Shown here piece after piece: positions 23,066-64,000 of a stretch of 64,000 nucleotides of DNA. The stretch's first letter is position 1. Each line of letters starts with the position of its first letter. A model generated the notes under the pieces. That model did no database searches. It was not told the origin of the DNA and saw only the letters and a program-made list of their open reading frames with translations. The position numbers were made by a program, and so were the translations under genes. This DNA comes from Maea johnstoni. Its lineage: Eukaryota > Annelida > Polychaeta > Spionida > Magelonidae. The stretch is taken from contig OZ012689.1 of NCBI GenBank assembly GCA_963942565.1, forward strand, positions 22,330,971-22,394,970. The letters are read 5' to 3'.

Positions 23066-23278
23066 TTAACCCTTCCAATGCTGAGACTACTTTCATCAAA
23101 AGCAAAAGAATGCAAGATTCTTGAAAAACCATTGAAACCCTGTCATCTTGGTATTCATTTGAAAGCTCTCGCCGAGTACTCTCAGATGAGTACCCATTTG
23201 CCAGGGTTTCAGTAATTTATCGGGTTTTTTGTATCTTTTTGTATTGGCCAAATTAGCCACCAGCAGCATAAGGGTTAA
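23066..23278 (+). mobile_element. Family A MITE, copy 5
   Basis: TTAACCCTTCCAATGCTGAG to GCATAAGGGTTAA; full length with TTAA at both ends. Among the best-preserved copies. Confidence 0.9.
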
Positions 23279-23317
23279 GCATTTTACTACCATTTAAAGG
23301 CTAATTCATGATTATTC

Positions 23318-23425
23318 AGGTGTAATGGCGGAGGAAACTCTGCAGGGGAAATCATCTGACTAACCCCAAGTCACTGGCAACTTTCTCACTCGTCTCACAA
23401 GCCAGATTCCCACCTGGAACCTTAG
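23318..23425. repeat. Interspersed repeat G fragment
   Basis: GGCGGAGGAAACTCTGCAGG and CTAACCCCAAGTCACTGGCA match the segments at 5318, 31810 and 35332. Confidence 0.65.
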
Positions 23426-23712
23426 GCAGCAATGAATGCTATGCCTGTAGGGAGCACTACATGTTTCTATTAATGTTTTGAAAAGCAAAGGCAACCTCTT
23501 TCTGATTTGCTCTAAAATGAGCTCCTTTTAACTTCGCCCTTAAAATACCGATTCATGTATGTTTCAGATGCCCATGTTTGAATATGAATATATATTCTTG
23601 TTGTTATCCAGGATTTCCACCTACAAGGTATCCATAGCACCTGGCATATTTGAAGGTATGCAGTGATTTTAAGTGGTAGTACTATAAATGCATCATTTGT
23701 GGGACTTATCAC

Positions 23713-24370
23713 TGTAAAGGAGCTGCCAGATTAAGTGTCATGCTGAAAGCTAGTGATGCTGGTGAAAGTCAGTGGTTGGATTCAAGATTGAGAATGTTCT
23801 TTCGGTTCCGAGAACTAAATGGCAGAAGATACAAAGAAAATTATCTTTACAGGATCAAATGAAAACTCTTTTTTATCAAGCCATTTCTTTCAAAATAACA
23901 CCATTTTCACTTGAAAACCCTTTATCTAGTGATATCTTTCAAAATAACACCATTTCTCATTTGAAAACAACACTTTATCACTGTGTAAAAATCCTGCATC
24001 ACAGATAACCATATCAACTCATACCCCAATATACCTACTGATCAATGTTAGTACCATACACATGGAATGGAGGATATACCAAGGCATGCCAAGTACTTCC
24101 CCAGGGGAATAAGAGGGACCTACTATAATAGTGCAGTAACAAAAGTTGAGTTTTTAGCAATTTATATCACTTGTCTCTCTCTCTCTCTTTGTATTTTACA
24201 CTTCCCACCTCATCTCTCGTCAAGCATCAACATGTATAGAACTTCCAATATACAAATCACATAGACAAATAAAACCAGCCCACCTGAGGAGGAGAGAAAA
24301 ATACCTGCCCGTCTTAAGCCTTTTTTATTCCCATGTCTTAGGAAGATTTCCAGCCAAAAGGTGGTTTTTA
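23713..24370. other. Non-coding with a small tandem duplication
   Basis: The word TTTCAAAATAACACCATTT is repeated ~50 bp apart at about 23887 and 23937. Otherwise nothing recognised. Confidence 0.6.
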
Positions 24371-24578
24371 TTAACCCGTCCAATGCTGAGGCAACTTTTG
24401 TCCAAAGCACAAAGATGCAAAGATTTTTGAAAACCATCTAAACCCTGTTATGTTGGTATTCATTGGAAAGCTCTGAGTACTCTCAGATGAGTACTCATAT
24501 GCTGGGGTTTCAATCATTTTTCAGTGTTTTTGCATCATTTTGTAATGGCAAAATTAGCCACCAGCAGCCTAAGGGTAA
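24371..24578 (+). mobile_element. Family A MITE, copy 6
   Basis: TTAACCCGTCCAATGCTGAGG to CAGCCTAAGGGTAA; the right TTAA is eroded. Confidence 0.85.
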
Positions 24579-26026
24579 CAATAAGATAGCCTTCAAAAAT
24601 TCAGCTCTGTTGGTACCCTAATTTTCAAAAAATAGATTTCCATTTTCATTTCTAATATCAGTAGTTTTGTTTATTCCACATATTAGTTTTGTGCACAAGA
24701 ACTGATGTAATGTAGATATTAGCTATTATGAAAATCTCAATTTGATGTCCCGCAAAATGATTTTAAACTTATAATTTGATATCAGACTATTGCCTCTCAT
24801 CTGTGTCAAGGGAAGGAACAATTTGGTTGAACTTTTAAAGGGGATTTCGATGATACTCCAGTTATGAAGAGCGTGAAGCAACAAGTATGTTCTTCCTAAA
24901 ACAGGTAAATAAAAAATAACTATTCATGAATTATACAAGAATTTATAACAATAGGTTTCTAGGCAACAACAATAATGAAAAATAACAACTGGTTCATAAC
25001 GACCGAAACCAGTTCTTGCTGTATAACATTCTATGCTAGCTACTATGCCAAAAAGTTACTCGCTATCAACAGAGACCTGAATATCATGGATGTAAACCAG
25101 ACTTAATTTTTACATGTAGTTGAGACTAAGTTTTGGTGCACAATTAAGTCTCCCAGTGTTTTTCACCTTAATCGACTGTTATACCATCCACATATCCAGG
25201 TCTTTGCTAGCCACTAGGAGGCTGATACCTGCATGGATACCTGTCATCATAGCAACATTTCAAATAAGCCAATTAGCATGTCAGCCAAGGTGTAGCCCAG
25301 TTAGAGCTAAGAGGTTGACATCTTTATGTCATTGTTACTTGACTGTTTTTTGGGCTAGATAACGCCAAAAAATGCTCACGAGAGCTAGCAAAGGTATTCT
25401 GACTTACTTTACTAAGTATTCAACTACTTCTGTATTGCATTGCTGTTTATATGAGAAAAGTGTAGGATAATCCTTTACAAAAAAGCAATAAAGTTAGGTT
25501 GCACCTTTGGCCTGACTTAAGATTAAGACTTGGCTATAAATATTTATCAATAGTGTAGCTAGTATTTCAACAATCACCCTGATCATGATTAGGACAAATT
25601 TCAAAATCTTTGTAGTAAGACCAGATGCATACAGTCAGTAAATAAGTAGTATTTATTTACGATCAGCTATTACCAAATACATTGTATGCTATAATTGTTA
25701 TAAAGTCATAACAAACAAAAATTGAACAAAGAAAGCTGTAGCGTTCCATCAATCGATTCTGAATTCTCAAAATCTTGACTCTCGCTTTATAATATTGGAG
25801 TTTTGTTACCTCAACAGTAAGGTAATACAAGAACTTCACCATGTAGTTCTCACAGAACTGAGGAATAAACTTTGTGGATTTCATAGAGTCATTGACAAAA
25901 CAGAATCATTTTGTTATTTCGTCTGGAGTACTATCCTATAACTTTTTATTCATTCTTTCTAATATTAAAGTCTTTACAAAGACATGGTCCATTCTGCCAG
26001 TGAACCCTGCTGTAAGGGGAACACTT
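24579..26026. other. Non-coding, nothing recognised
   Basis: No supportable exon, repeat family or regulatory signature. Confidence 0.55.
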
Positions 26027-26034
26027 GTCTCATA

Positions 26035-26465
26035 TAGGGCTGCATACCATTAAGGGCGAAGTGGTATGGTACCATAACCCTTACCATCGAAACAATACAG
26101 TATTTTAACTGTACTGCTATCGGTATCTTGAACTATCTTGTGATTGTTATCGCAAAAGCGTAGTGGTGCTGCATATCGCTACTGCAGTGTCACTATGCGG
26201 TAGGAAAAAAATCACAACAGTTGTTTTTTTCTATGGCGGCAGCGATATGGTACTTCGCTATATGGTACGTGCTAAGTTAAAAAGTTCGACAGCTGTAAGT
26301 ACAACTTTTCGCTGAATTTTCTTAAAGTATAGGCCATTTGAGGGGGTGTTTAGTTTTGCAAAATACCGATAAGCATAACGTTATAAATTGAAACAAGTAT
26401 GCGCCAGTATTTTATGAAAAGGTACTCAGTTCGGTGCTGATACTGGGTACCGGTGTACAGCCCTA
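26035..26465. mobile_element. hAT-like MITE, 431 bp, intact 8-bp target duplication
   Basis: The left end TAGGGCTGCATACC and right end GGTGTACAGCCCTA are inverted repeats. GTCTCATA is duplicated exactly at 26027-26034 and 26466-26473. TAGGGCTG-type ends with an 8-bp duplication are characteristic of hAT elements. No transposase frame. The clean duplication suggests a fairly recent insertion. Confidence 0.9.
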
Positions 26466-26479
26466 GTCTCATACAGTAT

Positions 26480-28102
26480 TGTTCTAATACTGACCTCCTA
26501 GTTGACAACATGATCACAACGCGACTCTCATCCAAATGACGAGTACCAGGTAATTTGCATAATCATTTATTAACTCATTTATTTATCAAAACAGTAACAA
26601 TGGAAAATCAATGCAGTGTGTTTCTATACTACCAAATATTAGGTTTTAATCATCAGTCCTAATTTGCATATTAATAACAATAAATGAAGAATGATTTCCT
26701 CATTATTGGCACAATTTCCACTTCAAGTGTAATTTCCCGTCCCTTGCTAAAGACACCAATACAGGGACTCTACGTTCAGACCCTAATCTATCCTATATAT
26801 GGTATCCCATTACCATAATCTTGTGGTCAATTGGTTATTTATGCAAGATGATATTGAAGTTCATTTACAATAACAGTTTTAAAAAAATATAAAATCGACT
26901 TTTTCTACAACAAGATTTACATAGGGTGCTTTTTAGCAAATGCCCATATTTTGTGAGGGCCGAGGGCAATGTCTAATATAATATCAATAATAATAATTTA
27001 TGAGTTGTTAGTAAGGCAAAGCAAAAAGCAAAAGGTTTATACCATTAATTAAGACGCCTATAAATCTAAACAGCGGAAAACATTATTTTCTTCGCATCCT
27101 TTATCAGATGTTTTTTCCTAAGATAACTAACTCTTAAGTGGATTTTCTACACTCAAGTATCTAATTTCAATGGGTCAGACAATTATGACACCAATATTAT
27201 AAACAGTTGAGCCTTTTCATCCTGAGGGTTCACATAAAACGATAACTTTCATACAATTTGATTTGAAATATCTTGTGAATTTTAAGAACATAACAAGGTG
27301 AAGAACAACTTTTATTCTGATCACTTTGTTTGTTCTTATGACAGCCGTGTTTTATGACTATATGTCTAAAGATTGCCAGTTTAAAAGAGACATTTCGCTG
27401 CACTTCATTTGAGCTGACGTTCTCAAAATGAAAATACAGACTCCATAAATGTGTTGGAACCCTTAATTGCTCAGAACTATCTTTGATCTACCTCTCTTAT
27501 AACAAAATCAAGTTTATAAAGGCCAGTTTCTGTACCAGCAGTGCTCTATTTTCTCTCTTTGCCTCATTTATCTATAAGGCAATAGAAATACAACTTCTCA
27601 TTGAGAGCATGGGGGCTTCACAACCTTAAGTTCACATGTTAAAGGTCTTCCAGAAGTACATACACTGAAAACTACGCCTACCGCCATTTAGTAAATTAAG
27701 ATTTTTCAGAGATTTTTATCGGACAATATGGACCCTCCTAGGATGAAAAGGTTAAACGAAGAAGTGAGATGTGTTGCTGCTCCCTCCTCAGGTGCGTAAC
27801 AAATACTCGCTGCTCCCTCTGTGCTGTATCCCGACTCTGCCTAGACTAGCGCCAGTCTCACAATCCCGTCACGCAGTAGCTCAGAGAACTGGCACTAGTC
27901 AACTCCCTGCCAACCGTACGTACAGTCTCCTAACAGCATAATGAATCAATTGAATTAAAAACAGTTAATAGTAGCTAGTTGAGAACCCCAGCAGCGAGTG
28001 GCGAGGTCAGTCATAGAATAACAGTAGTGGTTGACGCCAAGAAGAGACTCAACCAAATCTTGCAGTCCAAAGTTTATATAAGTCTATGCTCAGCAGCAGG
28101 AG
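26480..28102 (-). other. 3' flank and probable 3' UTR of the phosphorylase gene
   Basis: No exon signal. The part nearest the stop (27311-28102) is the likely 3' UTR. Confidence 0.45.
27311..27316 (-). terminator. Candidate poly(A) signal
   Basis: Minus-strand AATAAA about 790 nt after the stop codon at 28103; the first such hexamer I find downstream. Confidence 0.4.
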
Positions 28103-59523
<31,421 letters not shown>

Positions 59524-60029
59524 CTGGAAATAAACAAAACACAGGTAAATAACAATAGCAAATAACAATAGAAATACAAAATAACCAAACAAACAGGTTA
59601 GTGGGAAAAATCAATGAATAGCATAGTTTCTTGCATATTAAGATAATGAAAGGGGTTCAGTTTTACTAGTTATTTGAATTTTCAGGTAGGGACAGTACAG
59701 TTTGAAGAAGGCCTAGCAGATTCCAGGTGCTACTAGCCCTACCAGGCGTGTGGAGTTTTTTGGTTATTGTCAGACCCTGATAAGAAAAAAATTATGTTAC
59801 AAGTCCAAACCTTAAAAAAAGGAGCAAACATCTAAAATAGTTCCAATTCTCAATATAAGCTAAAAGCATTTTCTTTTGTACTTTTGAGGCTCCACTGCAT
59901 CTAAATGGATAAATGGAGCTGTGGTCTTCCAATCTGTGATCCTCATAACTAATCAGGATTAAGATGAATGTATGTTGTTATAACATCAGCGATATACATG
60001 TAGCAAACATTAGATGATTTATTCCTTGT

Positions 60030-60120
60030 CAAGCCAGGGCAGAGTGGGGATCTATTATCTGTATTCATAAGGCTTATCACATAGCCTGAGTCCTCCAGTC
60101 ATAACTGGCAAGGGCTTATC
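60030..60120 (+). repeat. Direct repeat copy 1 (~90 bp)
   Basis: GGGATCTATTATCTGTATTC through AGTCATAACTGGCAAGGGCT; second copy at 60367. Confidence 0.85.
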
Positions 60121-60366
60121 CCACATAGCCTGGTTCTCAGGCTGAGTTAGGTGTAATGCCCCCACCAATATATATACTTGGTGTTAAGTAGGTTCGACGT
60201 CTTTCTCAAACTATAGATGGCAGCACAGTTTTAATGAATGTTTGAACCTCGTGTTACATACTACAGCTCAATTGTGTCCCCCATGAGGATTTGTTCAGAA
60301 CTTAAAACCTGGAGTGAAATCAACTCAGGTTAGATCAGTGTAAGAGTCATACAACAAAGACTTGTA

Positions 60367-60462
60367 GCAAGTCTAGGTAGAGTAGGGATCTATTAGCTGT
60401 ATTCATAAGGCTTATCTCGTAGGGAGTCTTCCAGTCATAACTGGTGAGGGCTTATCCCACGG
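60367..60462 (+). repeat. Direct repeat copy 2 (~90 bp)
   Basis: GGGATCTATTAGCTGTATTC through AGTCATAACTGGTGAGGGCT, 338 bp downstream of copy 1. Confidence 0.85.
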
Positions 60463-61080
60463 CACTATAAATCACAGCAGCATAATACTCCTGCTATCTC
60501 CTGCCACCTGTTCTCCTCAAACAACAACCCATTAGGCTCAAGAGAAAACCACACAGCAGTCTTCAAGGTACCCTTACAAAAGGGTTCCATATTAGCAGAA
60601 GCACAATACTCTCAGGATTTGGGTGTAATAGGTGACACTATTTAACCCATTAATGCCAGTAGCACAAAAAAGAAAAAACCTAATTATAGGGATGTCCTTT
60701 TGAGCAGAGCAGAATAGGGTAAGGTTCTACCATAATTCAAAATATGTAACATCTCAACCATAAAAATCTAGTTTTCTGAGGAATAAACAGCAAGGTCTTT
60801 AAGCACTAGAACTTATTGGAAAAAAATCTATTCATTCAAGAAATAGCTATCATCCTAATATAATTTACTGTAATAAATGAACATGTGCTACGCCTCCCTG
60901 TGAAGACCCCGCAATGGGAGGTATATATTTCAGAAATCTGTTGCCAATAGGCAAGTACTAGTAGTTGATATGGCAGTATGGTATTCCGCTGTCCTCAGGA
61001 GCCAATTTCTAGTAGTGTAAGTGTATTATCCTGGTGAGGTAATGAAATTCCAAGCCTGGAGGAGGTAATCCCACCGCTAC
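60463..61080. other. Upstream of the visible gene part, nothing firm
   Basis: A family B-type left end (TTAACCCATTAATGCC) lies at about 60643. No exon ending in phase 1 was found. Confidence 0.45.
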
Positions 61081-61385
61081 AGGAACAAACGGCGGAGACC
61101 TCAGGGGGCGGGAGGATGCTGACTCAAGATATCAGGTGTGGTGCCGTCAGGGAAAACACCATCACAGATACCATAATGCTGCGGATTAGAAGTACCAATT
61201 TTGGCCGAATCATGAGCGTTCTGGAGAGCTCCAGGAACAAGCAGCTGAGACCTCGGGTGGGGGATGCTTACTCTAGATATCAGGTGTGGTGGCGCCGGGA
61301 AAAACACCAACACAGATACCATAATGTTGTGGTTTAGATATAGAAAGTCCAAGTATGGCAGAATCATGAGTGTTCTGAAGGGCAG
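61081..61385. repeat. Tandem duplication, ~152-bp period
   Basis: Both units start AGGAACAA and share AGATATCAGGTGTGGTG, CACAGATACCATAATG and AATCATGAGCGTTCTG-type words. Confidence 0.9.
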
Positions 61386-61652
61386 GGTGTCTGATCAAAG
61401 ACAGATATCAGGAGAAAATTCAGGTAACAAAGGTACCCTAGAACTACCTCACAATCAATAATTGTCAATTTCTGAGCAGAAATGAGCTTAAACCGGCAAA
61501 CGCTTATGCTACGTTAGCACTGAACCCTGAGAACTCCCAAAAGGTACCGAGAGAAATCAAATTAGAGGTATGTTGCATCTCAATCGCAATTAAATCAAGC
61601 TGTTTTACAGAAGGCTGGGATATCCAGCACATGCTAAATTTGAGACCCCATA

Positions 61653-61677
61653 CCCCCCCCCCCCCCCCCCCCCCCCC
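61653..61677. repeat. Poly(C) tract
   Basis: About 25 C in a row, then CACCACCTCC; G-quadruplex potential on the minus strand. Confidence 0.93.
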
Positions 61678-62122
61678 ACCACCTCCTCCCAATCTCAGGA
61701 GATCGACTTTTACTATCATTTGACTCCCCAGAGTCATGAATTACCTCCCTGGCCTTTATTAGGGACAGCAGGCGCAATCTAGCTGGCAATCTAGCTGGTA
61801 ATAAAGATAAGTAATGACCAATCACATGCTTTTACAGCCACAGGCTTCTCAGAGATGGCACCTTTCACCAGAGATAGGAAAGAGATGAGCATGGTAAAAT
61901 TGTCCTCTACATCAAAGAACTATGCTTTCATTGTACTAAATGAAGGTCACCTGGTGCGTTCTTTCGATGTGGAGCAAAATTTAACTAAAGACTATTACTG
62001 TGTGCATTAACATTTAAAGTAACTTGTCATTGGGAGCCTGTTTTGTTTTTATTTCACTACTCGCTAGTGCTTTAGATGTAGAGCAAGTAAAAAATCAACA
62101 TGGGACTGATACTTTGTGCATC

Positions 62123-62123
<1 letters not shown>

Positions 62124-62219
<96 letters not shown>

Positions 62220-62236
62220 ATATATACATACATATA
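62124..62236. repeat. (AT)n microsatellite
   Basis: About 110 bp of AT dinucleotides with small interruptions near 62205 and 62226. Confidence 0.97.
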
Positions 62237-62466
62237 TTAGTTATCCTTGTTGTGTAAATGTTGTATGACGAGATGCCCACAAGAAGCCTGCTTAACGCAG
62301 ACATCGGCTGTGTACCTTTATTGGGGATGAAATCATCTAGTTATACTGAGAGCATCAACATCTCTAAAAGCCTGTCATAAAGATGTCTGTTTTTATCTAT
62401 TCCAAGTTCAAGGCATGGTCCCTCAACACATTAGCAACACCTGAACTGGCTAGACAGAATTCACCT

Positions 62467-62682
62467 GAACCCTTATGTTGCTGGTGGCTAGTATGGCCAA
62501 TACAAAATTATGCAGAAAAGCCAGAAATCCTGACAAAAATGATTAAAACCCTGCCACATGGGTACTCATGTGAGTGCCTAGCGAGAGCTATTCAATGAAT
62601 ACCAACATGACAGGGTTTAAAGGATTTTCAAAAAAAAATCTTGTACTTTGGACGGAAATAGCCACAGCATTGGAAGGGTTAT
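62467..62682 (-). mobile_element. Family A MITE, copy 12 (reverse)
   Basis: TGAACCCTTATGTTGCTGGTGG to GCATTGGAAGGGTTATA; both TTAA sites slightly altered. Confidence 0.85.
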
Positions 62683-62816
62683 ACTCCCTTTCACCATAGT
62701 TACATGTTCTTGGAACAGAGAGTTTCCTTATAATAGGTCTCAGCATTGGAAGGGTTAAACTCCCTTTCACCATGATAAGATGTTGTTGGAAGAGAGAGTT
62801 TGCTTATAATAGCCGT
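62665..62816. repeat. 76-bp tandem duplication including a MITE end
   Basis: CAGCATTGGAAGGGTTA followed by ACTCCCTTTCACCAT is present twice (62665 and 62741). The duplication took the outer end of family A copy 12 plus its flank, so it happened after that insertion. The second copy has the standard GGGTTAA. Confidence 0.9.
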
Positions 62817-62964
62817 TCCCTGGCATAACAGAGGCAGCCTGAAGAGACTGTGTGAGAATGGCAACAAAATCAATAGCTGGATGAAGTGATATTGCTATCA
62901 ACAAATCTGCTGAATACAAAACACTGATCCAAGCCCTCCTCTTCTGCCCATTATCATCAGAGAG

Positions 62965-63035
62965 GAAGAGGGGGAGGAGTAGGAGTAGGAGAGGGAGGAG
63001 GAGATAGAAGGGGAGAGGTGATGATGATGAGGAGG
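62965..63035. repeat. Purine-rich (GGA)-type low-complexity tract
   Basis: About 70 bp of A/G-only or nearly A/G-only sequence around GGAGGAGTAGGAGTAGGAGA. Confidence 0.85.
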
Positions 63036-63329
63036 AGAAGAAAGTCCTGTTCCTTTTAACAATTCTTTCTCAGATACCCACCAAATATAACTCTGTTTGT
63101 CAAGACACATTCTAAGTTGTTAAACCATGTGTGTACTCCCGGTGCAAACATTTTAGGAAAGGTGTTGAAATTTGATTTGAAAAAAATATCAAGAAAATTA
63201 TGGCTCAGTTTTCCAGAATTAATCCCCCTTCGTTTGTTCCTGGAAAAAAGTAGGTTCATTCTTTAGATATTCCCATAGATAAAAAGAAAAAGGACTGGTC
63301 GCCAAAGAAATATGGATTATATGCTAATC

Positions 63330-63660
63330 GGCCAATAGCAGCGTCTCCCAGTTATCTCCCTCCCAGCTCCGTAAACGTCCTCCATCACCATCACCACTAA
63401 TGGCAGCAAAAGGCAATGCCGCTAAGCGCCTGAGGAGGGAGGGGCTCTCTCTATAGAGACTTGGCAGGCAAGGGAAATTACAGCCCTTGATGTCGCTGGG
63501 AAGATTGAACTGGGCAGGGAAGTGTATTGATGGGGAGATGATAGGGGAGGGCGACCTGAACGCTGGAGTTGGAGGACGCGGAAAATAATCAATAGGAGAG
63601 CGACTTATTATTCTAATGGTTTGCCGAGACAAGCCGTCTTCCCGATCAGAAAACAACACT
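63330..63660. other. GC-richer unique segment, possible regulatory element
   Basis: Distinctly richer in G/C than its surroundings, with GAGGGAGGGGCTCTCTCTAT and CAATAGGAGAGCGACTTATT. A 111-codon minus-strand frame covers it but has no domain or conserved look. It could be the 5' UTR/promoter of the phosphorylase gene or an unrelated enhancer. Confidence 0.3.
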
Positions 63661-64000
63661 CAATGGCAATACATCATTAAGATTAAGGGTGGATAGGATA
63701 GGAAAGGCACTCAAATCCTTCATATCCGATGGTCCAATAATAACTAGTAATGCAAACCTCAGGGGGGACCAGCAAGAGCTTGGGACTAAACGGAAATTGT
63801 GTACAGATAAACAGAAAATCATACATAAGAAACTAAGAAAATATGGCTTTTCTAGCCCAGCTATATATGAAGAAAGTGAATGTGAATTTTTCTTTTTTTA
63901 GAAAAGTTAAGAAAGAAACCTTTTGACACCTGTCAGTAGTTCTGTGGAGCTTATAATAAAACGAAAATAATAAATAAAAACAAAATGATACTGAAACTCA

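Noticed and set aside
63324-63659. 111-codon minus-strand frame as first exon of the phosphorylase gene
   Set aside because: No donor leaving a phase 1 G, no conserved-looking peptide; too speculative.

Overview
This is a eukaryotic, AT-rich, repeat-dense genomic window from an animal. I favour a marine invertebrate deuterostome (an echinoderm is my best guess). The grounds are a clear intronless HEXIM gene, a multi-exon winged-helix plus nucleoside-phosphorylase gene of a kind I associate with invertebrates, long (AT)n, (GA)n and (TAG)n microsatellites, and abundant short non-autonomous DNA transposons. The species cannot be fixed from sequence alone. No rRNA, tRNA, CRISPR array or autonomous transposase gene was recognised, and no retroviral or other virus-like element.

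Layout. Positions 1-10 kb are non-coding and rich in repeats. HEXIM (P-TEFb/7SK inhibitor) lies on the minus strand at 11100-12020 as one complete exon. Its likely 3' UTR runs down to a poly(A) signal near 10016. Its upstream flank (12.1-12.5 kb) holds TATA-like, palindromic E-box, CTCF-like and paired E2F-like motifs. From 13.5 to 27 kb there is no firm gene, only transposon relics, long inverted repeats and a near-perfect 70-bp palindrome.

The rest of the window is dominated by one minus-strand gene running from above 59523 down to a stop at 28103. Thirteen exons join in a single open frame of about 603 codons; the first exon is missing. The order is an N-terminal region I do not recognise (four exons), a linker built from four microexons of 27, 30, 15 and 24 nt, a winged-helix domain (two exons), and a PNP/UDP-type nucleoside phosphorylase domain (three exons). 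All four microexons are phase 1-1, so each can be included or skipped without changing frame. A 97-bp minisatellite next to the second winged-helix exon has copied that exon's 3' splice site and first ~54 bases about a dozen times into the preceding intron.

Mobile DNA. The commonest family (A) is a ~210-bp TTAA-flanked element with CCCTT...AAGGG ends and twelve copies here. A second TTAA family (B) has six to seven copies. Others include two hAT-like types with intact 8-bp target duplications, a TAA-flanked Harbinger-like element, a 466-bp element nested inside a family B copy, and several hairpin-type elements. HEXIM acts in transcription elongation control. Nothing in the sequence links it functionally to the phosphorylase gene; they are simply neighbours on the same strand about 16 kb apart.
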